Of a stretch of DNA of 64,000 bases, positions 8,908 to 16,882 are shown in pieces. The position numbers and the translations under genes are program-made. The DNA is taken from assembly GCA_038727705.1 (NCBI GenBank), contig JAVYVJ010000002.1, positions 114,012 to 178,011 on the forward strand, written 5' to 3'. This DNA comes from Zestosphaera sp. (GTDB taxonomy: Archaea; Thermoproteota; Thermoprotei_A; Sulfolobales; NBVN01). The notes beneath the pieces were generated by a model. It saw only the letters and a program-made list of their open reading frames with translations. It ran no database searches and was not told the DNA's origin. Within the stretch, counting starts at the first letter, position 1. Each line of letters starts with the position of its first letter.

Positions 8908-9041
8908 GTTTTTCAAGTATGTTTGAACTTAATTTAATACACTAGGCTAAAGGCGTCTGAGTATTTTTAACATATTTATTGTAAAAAGTGTCTACTGGTT
9001 AGCGAGTTAAGCCAGGCACGCTCATCCGGCTCTCGCAGACC

Positions 9042-9071
9042 TCGACTATTGTGATTGCGTCATATAGTCGA
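9042..9071. repeat. 8-bp inverted repeat between adenine deaminase and aminotransferase genes
   Basis: TCGACTAT (9042-9049) and ATAGTCGA (9064-9071) form a perfect stem around a 14-base loop. It lies downstream of the aminotransferase gene on the minus strand and upstream of the deaminase promoter. A second short palindrome, ACCACTTCAGTGGT, is at 9091-9104. Either could end the aminotransferase transcript. Confidence 0.35.
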
Positions 9072-9134
9072 TGTCCTCTGTAATCCCCTACCACCACTTC
9101 AGTGGTCCGTCCTGGGGTCATGAGCGAGGCTACC

Positions 9135-10442
9135 TCATCCCGTAACTACTTCCTTAAGGGAGTCCTCCAGGATGTCCAGACCCTTATGCAGTAGCTCCTC
9201 CTCAATCGTCAGCGGCGGGTGGAGCCTCACCACGTTGAGGAGTAGGCCAGCCCGTAGGAGCAGTAACCCCTTCTCCCTGGCCTTGCTTATGAGTTTCGAA
9301 GTCTCCTCCACGGCCGGCTCCTTAGTCCTGTGATTCCTAACCAGCTCCATGGACAACATGACCCCTAAACCCCTCACATCTCCCACCAGCTCATACCTCT
9401 CGTGCATCTCATCCAACCTCCTCCTAATGACCCGGCCTAACCTCTCAGCCCTCTCAACCAGCTTATCCCTAATCATTATCTCTATCACCTTAAGAGCCAC
9501 CGCACACGATACTGGATTCCCCCCGTAGGTGCCTCCGAAACTCCCCGGATACGTCCTTTCCATGATTTCTTTCCTACCTACCACAGCGGACAGCGGCAGC
9601 CCGTTGGCCATCGCCTTAGCCGTTATCATTACGTCAGGCTCGACACCGAAATGTTCTACAGCCCACCACCTGCCCGTCCTCGCCCAGCCTGACTGGACTT
9701 CATCGTCTATCAGCAGTATCTCGTGCGCCTCGAGGAATTTCTTCAACTCCCTAACGTAATCTGGGGGCGGCACTATGAAGCCACCCTCCCCCTGAATCAT
9801 CTCCATGATGAAGGCGGCCACCCTCTCTGGAGGGGTTCTCACGTGGGTGAGCCACTTAACGATGTAGTCTAGGCATGCCAAACCGCACTCAGGGTGTTCG
9901 TGTTTTAGAGGACATCTGTAGCAGTATGGGTACGGAACGAACTCGACGCCGGGTATGAGGGGCTCCAACCCTACCTTATAGGGCTTGTGCTTTCCGGTGG
10001 TCGCTAACGCGTACCCGTACGTCCCCCTGCCGTGGAAGGAGTTCTCATAGGAGACCACCACAGGCCTGCCGGTGACCTGCCTAGCAATCTTAATAGCGTT
10101 CTCAGTCGCTTCGGAGCCGCTGTTCTGGAGGAGGACCTGCTTCTCTGAGGGCCCCGGAGCTATCTTAGCCAGCTTCTCAGCCAGCTCAACGTACGGTCTG
10201 TAGTTGGCGACCATGAAGCACACGTGCCACAACTTCCTCAACTGTTCCTCAGCAGCCTTAACTAACTCTGGGTTGGCGTGACCTAGGGAGGTGACCCCTA
10301 TACCGCTGGTGAAGTCTATGTAAGCCCTGCCATTGACATCGTAGAGTAGTGCGTTCTCCCCCCTCTCAACCGTTATTGGATGGTAGACCGCAACGCCCCT
10401 CATGACGTACCTACCACGTAAATCTAGATAAGGATCTGACAC
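9135..10442 (-). CDS. class III PLP-dependent aminotransferase (GABA/ornithine type)
   Basis: 435 residues. Class III aminotransferases move an amino group from omega-amino acids or diamines to 2-oxoglutarate. Visible: FTSGIGVTSLGHANPE near the N-terminus, QNSGSEATENAIKIAR (cofactor phosphate binding), SFHGRGTYG, LLIDDEVQSGWARTGRWWA with the ring-contacting Asp, and the PLP lysine in TAKAMANGLPLSAVVG. Two pairs of cysteines (CYRCPLKH and CGLAC around residues 170-190) form an insertion that may bind a metal or a disulfide. The exact substrate is open. A TATTTAAG on the minus strand at 10477-10484 is a likely promoter. Confidence 0.9.
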   Translation of the reverse strand: MSDPYLDLRGRYVMRGVAVYHPITVERGENALLYDVNGRAYIDFTSGIGVTSLGHANPELVKAAEEQLRKLWHVCFMVANYRPYVELAEKLAKIAPGPSEKQVLLQNSGSEATENAIKIARQVTGRPVVVSYENSFHGRGTYGYALATTGKHKPYKVGLEPLIPGVEFVPYPYCYRCPLKHEHPECGLACLDYIVKWLTHVRTPPERVAAFIMEMIQGEGGFIVPPPDYVRELKKFLEAHEILLIDDEVQSGWARTGRWWAVEHFGVEPDVMITAKAMANGLPLSAVVGRKEIMERTYPGSFGGTYGGNPVSCAVALKVIEIMIRDKLVERAERLGRVIRRRLDEMHERYELVGDVRGLGVMLSMELVRNHRTKEPAVEETSKLISKAREKGLLLLRAGLLLNVVRLHPPLTIEEELLHKGLDILEDSLKEVVTG

Positions 10443-10604
10443 GCATCATACCAATTACAGTAACTCCCGAACACCACTTAAATACTGAGCACCTTAAGCT
10501 CGAGTTGTTCAAGGCAGTCCTGAAGCCTGTGTTAGGGACGCGTTCAGGCAAGCAATGTTCTGCAGGTCTTGCGAGTTGGGGGACTCAAACACGGTTTGAG
10601 GACG

Positions 10605-10865
10605 CTAAGCCTCGCTCATGCGCTCAACCTCAATCAACATCTTTTCATGGATCCTCTCATCGTTAACTATCTTGTCGAGCAACGCCTCAACTATTCGCGA
10701 TATTCCGGCCGGCTGTGTTTTGAGGTGTTCCCTGATTAGGGGGAGTGCTAGTTGCTGGTACGTTTCCTCCCCAATCGCTACCTCAACCCATTTCTGACCC
10801 TCAATGAACTCCTTTAACGAGGCTGTCTTACCGCCCCTCAAATTGAGGATGGCATTGCTGACCAT
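10605..10865 (-). CDS. C-terminal half of a frameshifted ferritin-like protein
   Basis: 86-residue frame that starts inside, and one frame off from, the gene upstream. Removing one G from the seven-G run (plus-strand C at 10875-10881) joins the two frames without a stop, giving one protein of about 174 residues. This half contains two predicted long helices, with acidic residues in WVEVAIGEETYQQL and an ExxH motif in NDERIHEKML. It may be a separate protein, but the continuous reading after a one-base correction makes a single split gene more likely. Confidence 0.5.
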   Translation of the reverse strand: MVSNAILNLRGGKTASLKEFIEGQKWVEVAIGEETYQQLALPLIREHLKTQPAGISRIVEALLDKIVNDERIHEKMLIEVERMSEA

Positions 10866-11136
10866 ACGCCATGGCCCCCCCTACCACTTCCTCGCAGCTG
10901 TCAACAGGCTCATACGCCTTCGCTGCCTTACCGAGCATCTCAATGACTGACGCGTGCAGGTTGCTCTCCATGGATATGCTCTTCAGAGCCGCGTAGAGAA
11001 TCCCGGTTGCATCACCCTGCTTTAGCACTTTCTCAGCGAAGAGATCTATCGCCAATGCAGTGATCTTCTCGAGCTCTGAAGTGCAGTACAACACCACGCC
11101 CAGAGACGTCATTTCCCTCACCAAGATACTCCCCAT
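10828..11136 (-). CDS. N-terminal half of a frameshifted ferritin-like protein
   Basis: 102-residue frame, predicted helices with ELEKITALAIDLFAEKVL and SMESNLHASVIEML, the latter with Glu and His spaced like an iron-binding helix. The last 16 residues after the GGG GGG run (AMAYGQQCHPQFEGR) lie in the overlap with the next frame and look non-native. Joined to the 86-residue frame the chain has Glu / ExxxH / Glu / ExxH in four helices, the layout of ferritin-like di-iron proteins. That reading is by eye and the family is not assigned. Confidence 0.5.
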   Translation of the reverse strand: MGSILVREMTSLGVVLYCTSELEKITALAIDLFAEKVLKQGDATGILYAALKSISMESNLHASVIEMLGKAAKAYEPVDSCEEVVGGAMAYGQQCHPQFEGR

Positions 11137-11194
11137 TCCAAGGCTTAAATTGCTGTGTTATCGCACCGTGCGACGCCCGTCGAAGTAGGGGTCC

Positions 11195-12112
11195 TTAACT
11201 CATTTGAAGAGGGTCCTCGATCCTTAAGGGCTGGTTTTCCTCAGTAGGTGCTATGCTGGCTACACCGTCGTCGCTGAATACATAGACACCCCTCTCCACG
11301 CGGATGAGCCTGCCCGTTGCCGACGAGTGTACTGGAGTTCCGCCGATCCAGGTCAGGATATCGCCCTTCCTTATGTGTGCGCCCGGCTCTACGGCGGGTT
11401 TCGGGAACCCCTCCGCTGAAGCCCTCACTTGAACTAGCTTGCCGTAGTAGGTCTTCCCTGTAGGGCGGGCGGCAGGACCGTTACCACTAACCACCCCGAG
11501 GCCTGCTAAAGTCCCGAGGGCAACTCTGAAGAGAGTCTCCCCCCACTCCTCACTGTAGTACCCGTCGCCGCCAACGGTCTCTATAATTGCTGCAGGTATG
11601 CCGCTGTGCGCGGCCTCGACGAACAGCTGACCGCGCGTGCCGGCGGACTCCACGACAACGTCCCACGGTATTAAGTCGGTGAACTCCCTGACTCTAGGGA
11701 ATTCCCTGTGGAGGGCAAGCACATACTGATATGAATTCAGGCCAGCGCAGTGGAGATCCAGCACGTAGTCGGACGAGGACGCAAGCTCCCACACGAACTT
11801 GACTACCTTCCTAGTGACGGTGGAGCCAGCCCCTTCAGGGAAGACCCTGTTCATGTCTACGTAGTCCACCGGATTGAACCTCGTCCTGGCATTAAATCCC
11901 AACACATTAACCACAGGCACTACAGTCACAGCCCCCTCAACACCGTCCCTCAGTCTCAGATATTCAATCAGCTTGTAAGCAACGTAGACCCCCGTAACTT
12001 CATCGCCATGTATAGCGGCCGTAATCAAAACTCGCGGGGACCTCCTAGACCCGAAGACGTAGTGCTTAAGCCTAAGTCCAGGCAGATCTAAAGACCGTGA
12101 ACTCACGAGCAC
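11195..12112 (-). CDS. succinylglutamate desuccinylase/aspartoacylase family protein
   Basis: 305 residues, zinc-dependent deacylase of the AstE/AspA (M14-like) family. The zinc motif is AAIHGDEVTG near residue 33, followed by VVPVVNVLGFNARTR, DMNRVFPEG and DYVLDLHCAG with the third zinc ligand, then ETVGGDGY. The C-terminal 90 residues form the usual beta-barrel-like lid (AGAHIRKGDILTWIGG). The amide substrate is not clear. It stands alone on the minus strand, opposite in direction to the KaiC-like operon. Confidence 0.87.
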   Translation of the reverse strand: MLVSSRSLDLPGLRLKHYVFGSRRSPRVLITAAIHGDEVTGVYVAYKLIEYLRLRDGVEGAVTVVPVVNVLGFNARTRFNPVDYVDMNRVFPEGAGSTVTRKVVKFVWELASSSDYVLDLHCAGLNSYQYVLALHREFPRVREFTDLIPWDVVVESAGTRGQLFVEAAHSGIPAAIIETVGGDGYYSEEWGETLFRVALGTLAGLGVVSGNGPAARPTGKTYYGKLVQVRASAEGFPKPAVEPGAHIRKGDILTWIGGTPVHSSATGRLIRVERGVYVFSDDGVASIAPTEENQPLRIEDPLQMS

Positions 12113-12220
12113 CCCTGGATATTCTAGGGGCTAATCAATAAAATAGCGTGTAGGAACTGAAAGGCGGTGTATGGTAGGGTCTAGGCTTAGATAATGTAAT
12201 CATCAAAAAGCCAAGATAAC

Positions 12221-12270
12221 ATGTTAAAATTATTTAATATTATATTTATTATATTATATATTTAGGGGTG
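12221..12270 (+). promoter_or_regulatory. A/T-rich promoter and ribosome binding site of the first KaiC-like operon
   Basis: An uninterrupted A/T tract (12221-12263) with several overlapping TATA-like sequences, followed by GGGGTG at 12265-12270 six bases before the ATG. The A/T content is far above the surrounding DNA. Confidence 0.5.
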
Positions 12271-12276
12271 TGACGC

Positions 12277-13692
12277 ATGGATTATTCCCTCACCACCGGC
12301 AGTGGCGAGTTAGATGCGTTAATTGGGGGACTACTGCCTCGCAGTATGGTGCTAGTTGTTGGTCATCCCGGTGCCGGTAAGACCACACTCGCTTCTCAGA
12401 TCTGCTACGCCAATACCTTGAGAGGGAAAAAGTGTCTATACGTGACCTTCTACGAGGATAAAGATAAGCTCTTCAGGAATATGAGTAGATTAGGTATAAA
12501 CTTGTCTGAAGCCGAGAGTAAGGGACTCCTTAGTTATGTGAAGTTACCGACGATTTCTGTAGATGAGATGTTGAAGGTCATGACGGAGCTCTTAACCAGA
12601 GGCTCCTATGATGTGGTAGTCATAGATTCCATAAACCCCACGCTCGAGCTAAGCGAGCCGAAGGAAGCTCAGAGGGCAGTCCTACTGAACTTCTTCTACC
12701 AGCTGGTCAACATCATAAACGGACTGTTAATAGTCTCTGCGGAGATACCTCTGGGCAGGGAATCGCTGAACCTTGGTTCAGTAGAGTTCGTTGCTGATGC
12801 CATAATCTACTTGAAGCACAGGGTGACGTACGGCTCGCTATCGCGCGTGCTGGAGATCAGGAAGATACGTGGGGCACCGCTCTCAATCGTCGAGTTTCCG
12901 TTCTCGATTGTTGAGGGTAAAGGACTTAAGGTGTACATACCTCCGAGGCTTGAGAGGGTTATTGCAGGTAAGGGTGAGACGTTTAAAACGACCTTGAGCG
13001 CCATTCCAGAGCTCGTCGGACCCATTAACAGAGGTGACCTCGTGTTCATCAGCAACCCGCCACACGGAAGGACGCCCTTGGTCATCATACCGGTTGTAGA
13101 CTTAGCCGTTACGAATGATGCGAGGGTTCTCCACATATCTTACAGGTACTCGCCGGACGAGGTGAGGGATACTTACGCCCGGGTGTTTGAAAGCTATTTC
13201 GGCGTGGAGAGGGACTATACATTGAAAGCGCTGGACAAGCACTTCTACATTGATTCAGTGAATCCAGCCAGTTACTCACTGTCGCACATGCGGGCCTTAA
13301 CGAGGGAATTAATAGAGAGGCTTGATCCGGATATAGTCGTGTACCACGGCGTGGACGCCCTTAAGGGGGTTATTCGAGAGCAGGAGGAGTATTGGGCAAT
13401 GCTCATGAACGAGCTCGTTTGGCTTAAGAACATGGGTAAGCTTGTAATACGATACGCCTCCAGAGTCGATCCGTATTGGACCAGAATGAACGAGGCCCTA
13501 TCCGACATAGTCGTCCGGGCCTACTATAGGCGTGAGGGCGTTCACTTGAAGCCCGTATTCTATATATGGAGACGTGGGATGAACCCAACTATATTCGATT
13601 ATACTGAGAGGGATTCCGAGAAAGCGACTTTGGAGCTTAAGGAACTGGCTAAAATGGTTAGGGAGGATGCCAGCGCGGGGGTGAAAGGATGA
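12277..13692 (+). CDS. KaiC/RAD55-like ATPase with a second, degenerate RecA domain, paralogue 1
   Basis: 471 residues. The N-terminal RecA-type domain (about 1-230) opens with TGSGELDALIGGLLPRS, has Walker A GHPGAGKTTLA and Walker B YDVVVIDSINP. The C-terminal domain (about 240-460) keeps the length of a RecA fold, including a Walker-B-like DPDIVVYHGVDA, but has NPPHGRTPLV where a P-loop should be, so it probably binds no nucleotide. The protein is closely similar in layout to that encoded at 35956-37344. KaiC-like ATPases in archaea are linked to signalling and surface-appendage control, but no such role can be proven here. Its stop overlaps the next gene by four bases. Confidence 0.85.
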   Translation: MDYSLTTGSGELDALIGGLLPRSMVLVVGHPGAGKTTLASQICYANTLRGKKCLYVTFYEDKDKLFRNMSRLGINLSEAESKGLLSYVKLPTISVDEMLKVMTELLTRGSYDVVVIDSINPTLELSEPKEAQRAVLLNFFYQLVNIINGLLIVSAEIPLGRESLNLGSVEFVADAIIYLKHRVTYGSLSRVLEIRKIRGAPLSIVEFPFSIVEGKGLKVYIPPRLERVIAGKGETFKTTLSAIPELVGPINRGDLVFISNPPHGRTPLVIIPVVDLAVTNDARVLHISYRYSPDEVRDTYARVFESYFGVERDYTLKALDKHFYIDSVNPASYSLSHMRALTRELIERLDPDIVVYHGVDALKGVIREQEEYWAMLMNELVWLKNMGKLVIRYASRVDPYWTRMNEALSDIVVRAYYRREGVHLKPVFYIWRRGMNPTIFDYTERDSEKATLELKELAKMVREDASAGVKG

Positions 13693-14015
13693 CTAGGCTG
13701 AGGGGAAACAAGGTACAGGATAGCATTAGAAGCTACGCCAGGAACGTCGCTCCCGGGCTATTCTACTTACTGGACTTGTACTGCCTTAAACTCACGGGGA
13801 GGGACTGCGTGACACTCCTGCTGGACGAGCCCGAGACCCTCAGGGAAATCATTGCGGGGATATACGGTTCATCGCCAGCGGTTAGAGTGATTGCAAGGAT
13901 GTTGCTCCATCCCTTGAAACTGGAGATAAATGTTGACAAGTCTGTGGATGAGTTGGTTGAGCTGTTCATGAACAACCCCGTGGAACTGCGTAGAGTGCTG
14001 TATGAGCATGCATGA
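13689..14015 (+). CDS. small conserved-looking protein co-translated with the KaiC-like ATPase
   Basis: 108 residues, no membrane segment, mostly predicted helix, with TGRDCVTLLLDEPETL and IYGSSPAVRVIARMLLHPL as the most conserved-looking parts. It starts with ATGA overlapping the stop of the KaiC-like gene, so it is very likely a partner or regulator of that ATPase. Not recognised; the paralogous ATPase at 36 kb has no such neighbour. Confidence 0.65.
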   Translation: MTRLRGNKVQDSIRSYARNVAPGLFYLLDLYCLKLTGRDCVTLLLDEPETLREIIAGIYGSSPAVRVIARMLLHPLKLEINVDKSVDELVELFMNNPVELRRVLYEHA

Positions 14016-14152
14016 TCACGTAAGCGGTCCACGCATGCATTCATCCACCAACACCTTCATCACTATTCAAGCATGCTTCATAGTAGGGGGTTGTGCTGCA
14101 AGCCACGGCCTGTCAAAAGAGCGGGTCTAGGTTGTGATGAGCGTGTTGACGC

Positions 14153-15205
14153 TTATCCCTCGAAGACTGCTTTGAGGACTCTTAGTATGTTTTCATGCGC
14201 TATCTTCTTAACGTCCCCCTCTGAAAACCCTCTCTCCATGAGTCTAGCGTAGAGTGCCGGCAACTTATCTATGCTTTCAAAGCCTTCAGGTGCTGGCAGT
14301 CCGAACAGTCCAAGAAAGTCCGTGCCTACCGCGAGCATGTGGACTCCGTAGGTTTCACGGACGTATGTGAAGTGCTCCACGACATCATCTAGCGTTGCTT
14401 TAGGCTTAGCCGATGTGAGGGGTCCTATAGCTGAGATGCCGATCACCCCTCCGTTTCTGTGAAGGGCTTCCAGCACGTCATCACCGACATTCCTCGACTT
14501 ATCCACGAGCCTCCTGACGTTCGCGTGACTCACGATCACGGGCTTCCTGCTCACTGTGAGAACGTCTAAGGATGTCCTCCCACTGGCGTGGGCTAAGTCC
14601 ACTACGATCCCGAGCTTATTGGCTGTCCTGACTAACTCCTCGCCCTCGCCCGTCAGCCCTACGTCCTTCCTGACCGCACACCCGCATCCGTACTTGTTCT
14701 GATAGTTCCAAGTCAACCCCAAACTCCTGAGTCCAAGCTTCTTAAGGAGGACTAGGTCGTAGGGATCGTCAATCGGCTCCGCCCCCTCTAGATGTAGGAG
14801 GAAACACAGGCCCTCACCCCGCAGGCATCCCTCAACGTCAGAGAGCTTCTCCACTATCTTAACGCCGTAGACCTCGGCCATCCTGTGGTAGATTGAGAAG
14901 TGCTCTAGGAGGAGAGCTTGAGGTGCCCTGTACTTCATCGCCGGAAGCCACCTACCGTAGAGCTTCTCGAGGGCGCTGGACTCCTCCGGGCTGAAGCTCT
15001 CAGTGCAGAGGAACATCGCGGCGAAGACGACGCGGACGTTCGCCCTCCCGTACTTAGGTATGTCCGCTGTACGGCCCGCTACGTCCTCCCCGAAGTCTCC
15101 GAGCGGTGAGTCACCGCCGTGGTGGAGGTAGTGAGCCGACACGTCTTCGTGAAGATCCACGGTAGGAGGTAGGGAAGTAAGTGACGTATGCCACATCCCA
15201 CTCAA
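14153..15205 (-). CDS. membrane dipeptidase family (M19) peptidase
   Basis: 350 residues, zinc-dependent M19 dipeptidase. Motifs: VDLHEDV near the N-terminus (the DxH/ND zinc site), LHLEGAEPI with the bridging Glu, LGLRSLGLTWNYQNKYG, VDLAHASG and VIVSHANVRRL (the two later zinc histidines), and AVGTDFLG. No signal peptide, so cytoplasmic. The likely job is cleavage of dipeptides during peptide catabolism. The 137 bases between it and the KaiC-like operon hold nothing I can identify. Confidence 0.88.
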   Translation of the reverse strand: MSGMWHTSLTSLPPTVDLHEDVSAHYLHHGGDSPLGDFGEDVAGRTADIPKYGRANVRVVFAAMFLCTESFSPEESSALEKLYGRWLPAMKYRAPQALLLEHFSIYHRMAEVYGVKIVEKLSDVEGCLRGEGLCFLLHLEGAEPIDDPYDLVLLKKLGLRSLGLTWNYQNKYGCGCAVRKDVGLTGEGEELVRTANKLGIVVDLAHASGRTSLDVLTVSRKPVIVSHANVRRLVDKSRNVGDDVLEALHRNGGVIGISAIGPLTSAKPKATLDDVVEHFTYVRETYGVHMLAVGTDFLGLFGLPAPEGFESIDKLPALYARLMERGFSEGDVKKIAHENILRVLKAVFEG

Positions 15206-15411
15206 ACCTCTCAGTGAGATTACGGCCCACCGCCTTTATATTTCACCCAGTCCTCCACCGCTATCCCCTGTTTTAGGTTGGCTCGCTACGCCCCTGCTGG
15301 TGTGGTTGGTGGTTTGGGAAATTGAAGCGGCTGAAGACCCTGCAGTTGATGAGGGCCAGTGCAGGGATCTGCTTGGAATGCCTCTGAATGGTGGGCCTTC
15401 GGTCGTAGCTG

Positions 15412-16296
15412 TTAAGCACTACCCCCAGACGGCTTGTGGTCAGGCTGGTTTCCGTGCACGTTGTTCCTCACGATCTCATCCATCTCCTCCCCTATCTCCC
15501 TTGACCTCCTGCACGAGGACTCGACGACCTCCATCAGCCCCGCCTTGATCCCCTCGGTCTCAAGTATCTTCAGCCCTCTTATCGTGGCGCCTGCCGGGGT
15601 CGTCACCTCGTCCCTGATCTCAGCCGGGTGGGCCTTCAACTCCTTAAGCAGTCTGGCGGTTCCCTCGATCATGTCCAGCACCACCCTGTACGCGAGGTCC
15701 CTGGGCATTCCGGAGGCCACGGCACCCAGGACGAGGCCGTCTATCACCTCGGCCATGAACGCGGGGCCGCTGCCTATCAGGCTCGTCCACACATCCATAT
15801 ACTCCTCGGAAACCCAGTAAACGCTGCCCAAGCACTGGAGGACCTTCTCAACTAAGGCCCTGCCTGAGTCGCTGACACCGTCTCCCGCAGTAACGGCCGT
15901 AGTGGACCTCCCAACCAAAGCGTTTATGTTAGGCATAGCCCTGAAGACCTCGGCCCCGTTGAGGACCTTACCCAGTGTGCTCAGCTTGACACCGGCCATT
16001 ATAGATACAACGACCCTGTCAGACCACAGGCCCTCCGGAACCTGGCTGTAGAGCTCCGGGAAGTGATGCGGCTTAACACTTATAACCACTAAGTCGGAGT
16101 TACCCACCACACGGGCGTTATCCCTGAAAACCCTAGCACCAAGTCCTGAAACCCTAGCAAGAGTCTCATCACTCCTCCCACTAGCGTAAACAACCACATC
16201 AGGCATGCAGGACCTAACAGACCTAATGATCGCAGACCCTATCCTACCAGCACCCAAAACACCAACACTAAACCCACCCACACTCCCACACCCCAA
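15412..16296 (-). CDS. proC: pyrroline-5-carboxylate reductase
   Basis: 294 residues. Reduces 1-pyrroline-5-carboxylate to proline with NAD(P)H. N-terminal Rossmann motif GVLGAGRIGSAI, then SVKPHHF, VVSIMAGVKLSTLG, FRAMPNINALVG, and the family signature in SLIGSGPAFMAEVIDGL followed by DMIEGTARLL and VTTPAGATIRGL. A minus-strand ATAATTTATAGG just upstream (about 16330-16340) is a likely TATA element. The 206 bases separating it from the dipeptidase gene show no further gene. Confidence 0.93.
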   Translation of the reverse strand: MGCGSVGGFSVGVLGAGRIGSAIIRSVRSCMPDVVVYASGRSDETLARVSGLGARVFRDNARVVGNSDLVVISVKPHHFPELYSQVPEGLWSDRVVVSIMAGVKLSTLGKVLNGAEVFRAMPNINALVGRSTTAVTAGDGVSDSGRALVEKVLQCLGSVYWVSEEYMDVWTSLIGSGPAFMAEVIDGLVLGAVASGMPRDLAYRVVLDMIEGTARLLKELKAHPAEIRDEVTTPAGATIRGLKILETEGIKAGLMEVVESSCRRSREIGEEMDEIVRNNVHGNQPDHKPSGGSA

Positions 16297-16544
16297 CCGT
16301 GTTTTGTAATCTATTACAGTTGTTTCCTATAAATTATATCTGGTTCCCTTTAGCTACTTCAAAACTTCGAGACCTGCGTCAAAGCGTATAAGTATATCTC
16401 CTTTCTACCCGGTTAGGAGTGGGAAGGCAGAGATCTTATACGCCAGGAGTATCGTAGAGGCTGGGCACGACGGACTACCAAGTAGCATCAAACCCATATA
16501 GGATACATTCCAATATTCACCACTACTTCTATGCATGTTTCCCC

Positions 16545-16724
16545 ATGAGTAGATTGTCTGAGTTCACGTTAACGATCTCAAGCCTGAATAGAGTAAAGTT
16601 CGGAAACTATATAAAGTCATCACCCATCGCAGTCCGACACGCGCTGAAAGAGTCCTTAACGCCGATTTTGGAAGAATGGTCCCTAGAACAGTTAATCATG
16701 AGAATGAGGACTCAGTTTATTTAG
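16545..16724 (+). CDS. possible 59-residue protein, unknown
   Basis: ATG to TAG with no stop, reading MSRLSEFTLTISSL and ending MRMRTQFI; amphipathic with a helical look. A TATA-like CCATATAGGA lies about 50 bases upstream. No ribosome binding site is evident and I recognise no family, so this may be a decayed fragment rather than a gene. Confidence 0.2.
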   Translation: MSRLSEFTLTISSLNRVKFGNYIKSSPIAVRHALKESLTPILEEWSLEQLIMRMRTQFI

Positions 16725-16856
16725 GGATTACGCCCCGCAAACGTGCTCGTTATGAGGTGTTGGTTTAACGTGTTAGTTGTAACTACGTCTTACTGTTGGT
16801 TGTTCTTATTTAACTTGTTTATGTTAATTCTTGCTATGAACTTGCGGAGATAAAGC

Positions 16857-16865
16857 TTATAAATT
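16857..16865 (+). promoter_or_regulatory. TATA box of the ABC importer/AOR operon
   Basis: TTATAAATT, 18-26 bases ahead of the ATG at 16883, which puts the transcript start at or next to the start codon: a leaderless message for a six-gene operon. Confidence 0.6.
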
Positions 16866-16882
16866 TACATATATATGTTTAA

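Larger units (their letters stand above)
16297..16882. other. 586-base intergenic region with possible gene remnants
   Basis: It holds the proC promoter at the left and the ABC/AOR operon promoter at the right. Between them, 16418-16497 can be read as an open stretch ending ARSIVEAGHDGLPSSIKPI and a stop, which resembles the end of a helical domain protein, but there is no start and I cannot assign it. A 59-codon frame follows (separate entry). The region is more A/T rich than its surroundings. Confidence 0.4.

Noticed and set aside
14133-14160. GTGATGA near 14135 as a possible C/D box RNA
   Set aside because: It lacks D and D' boxes and runs into the dipeptidase coding end.
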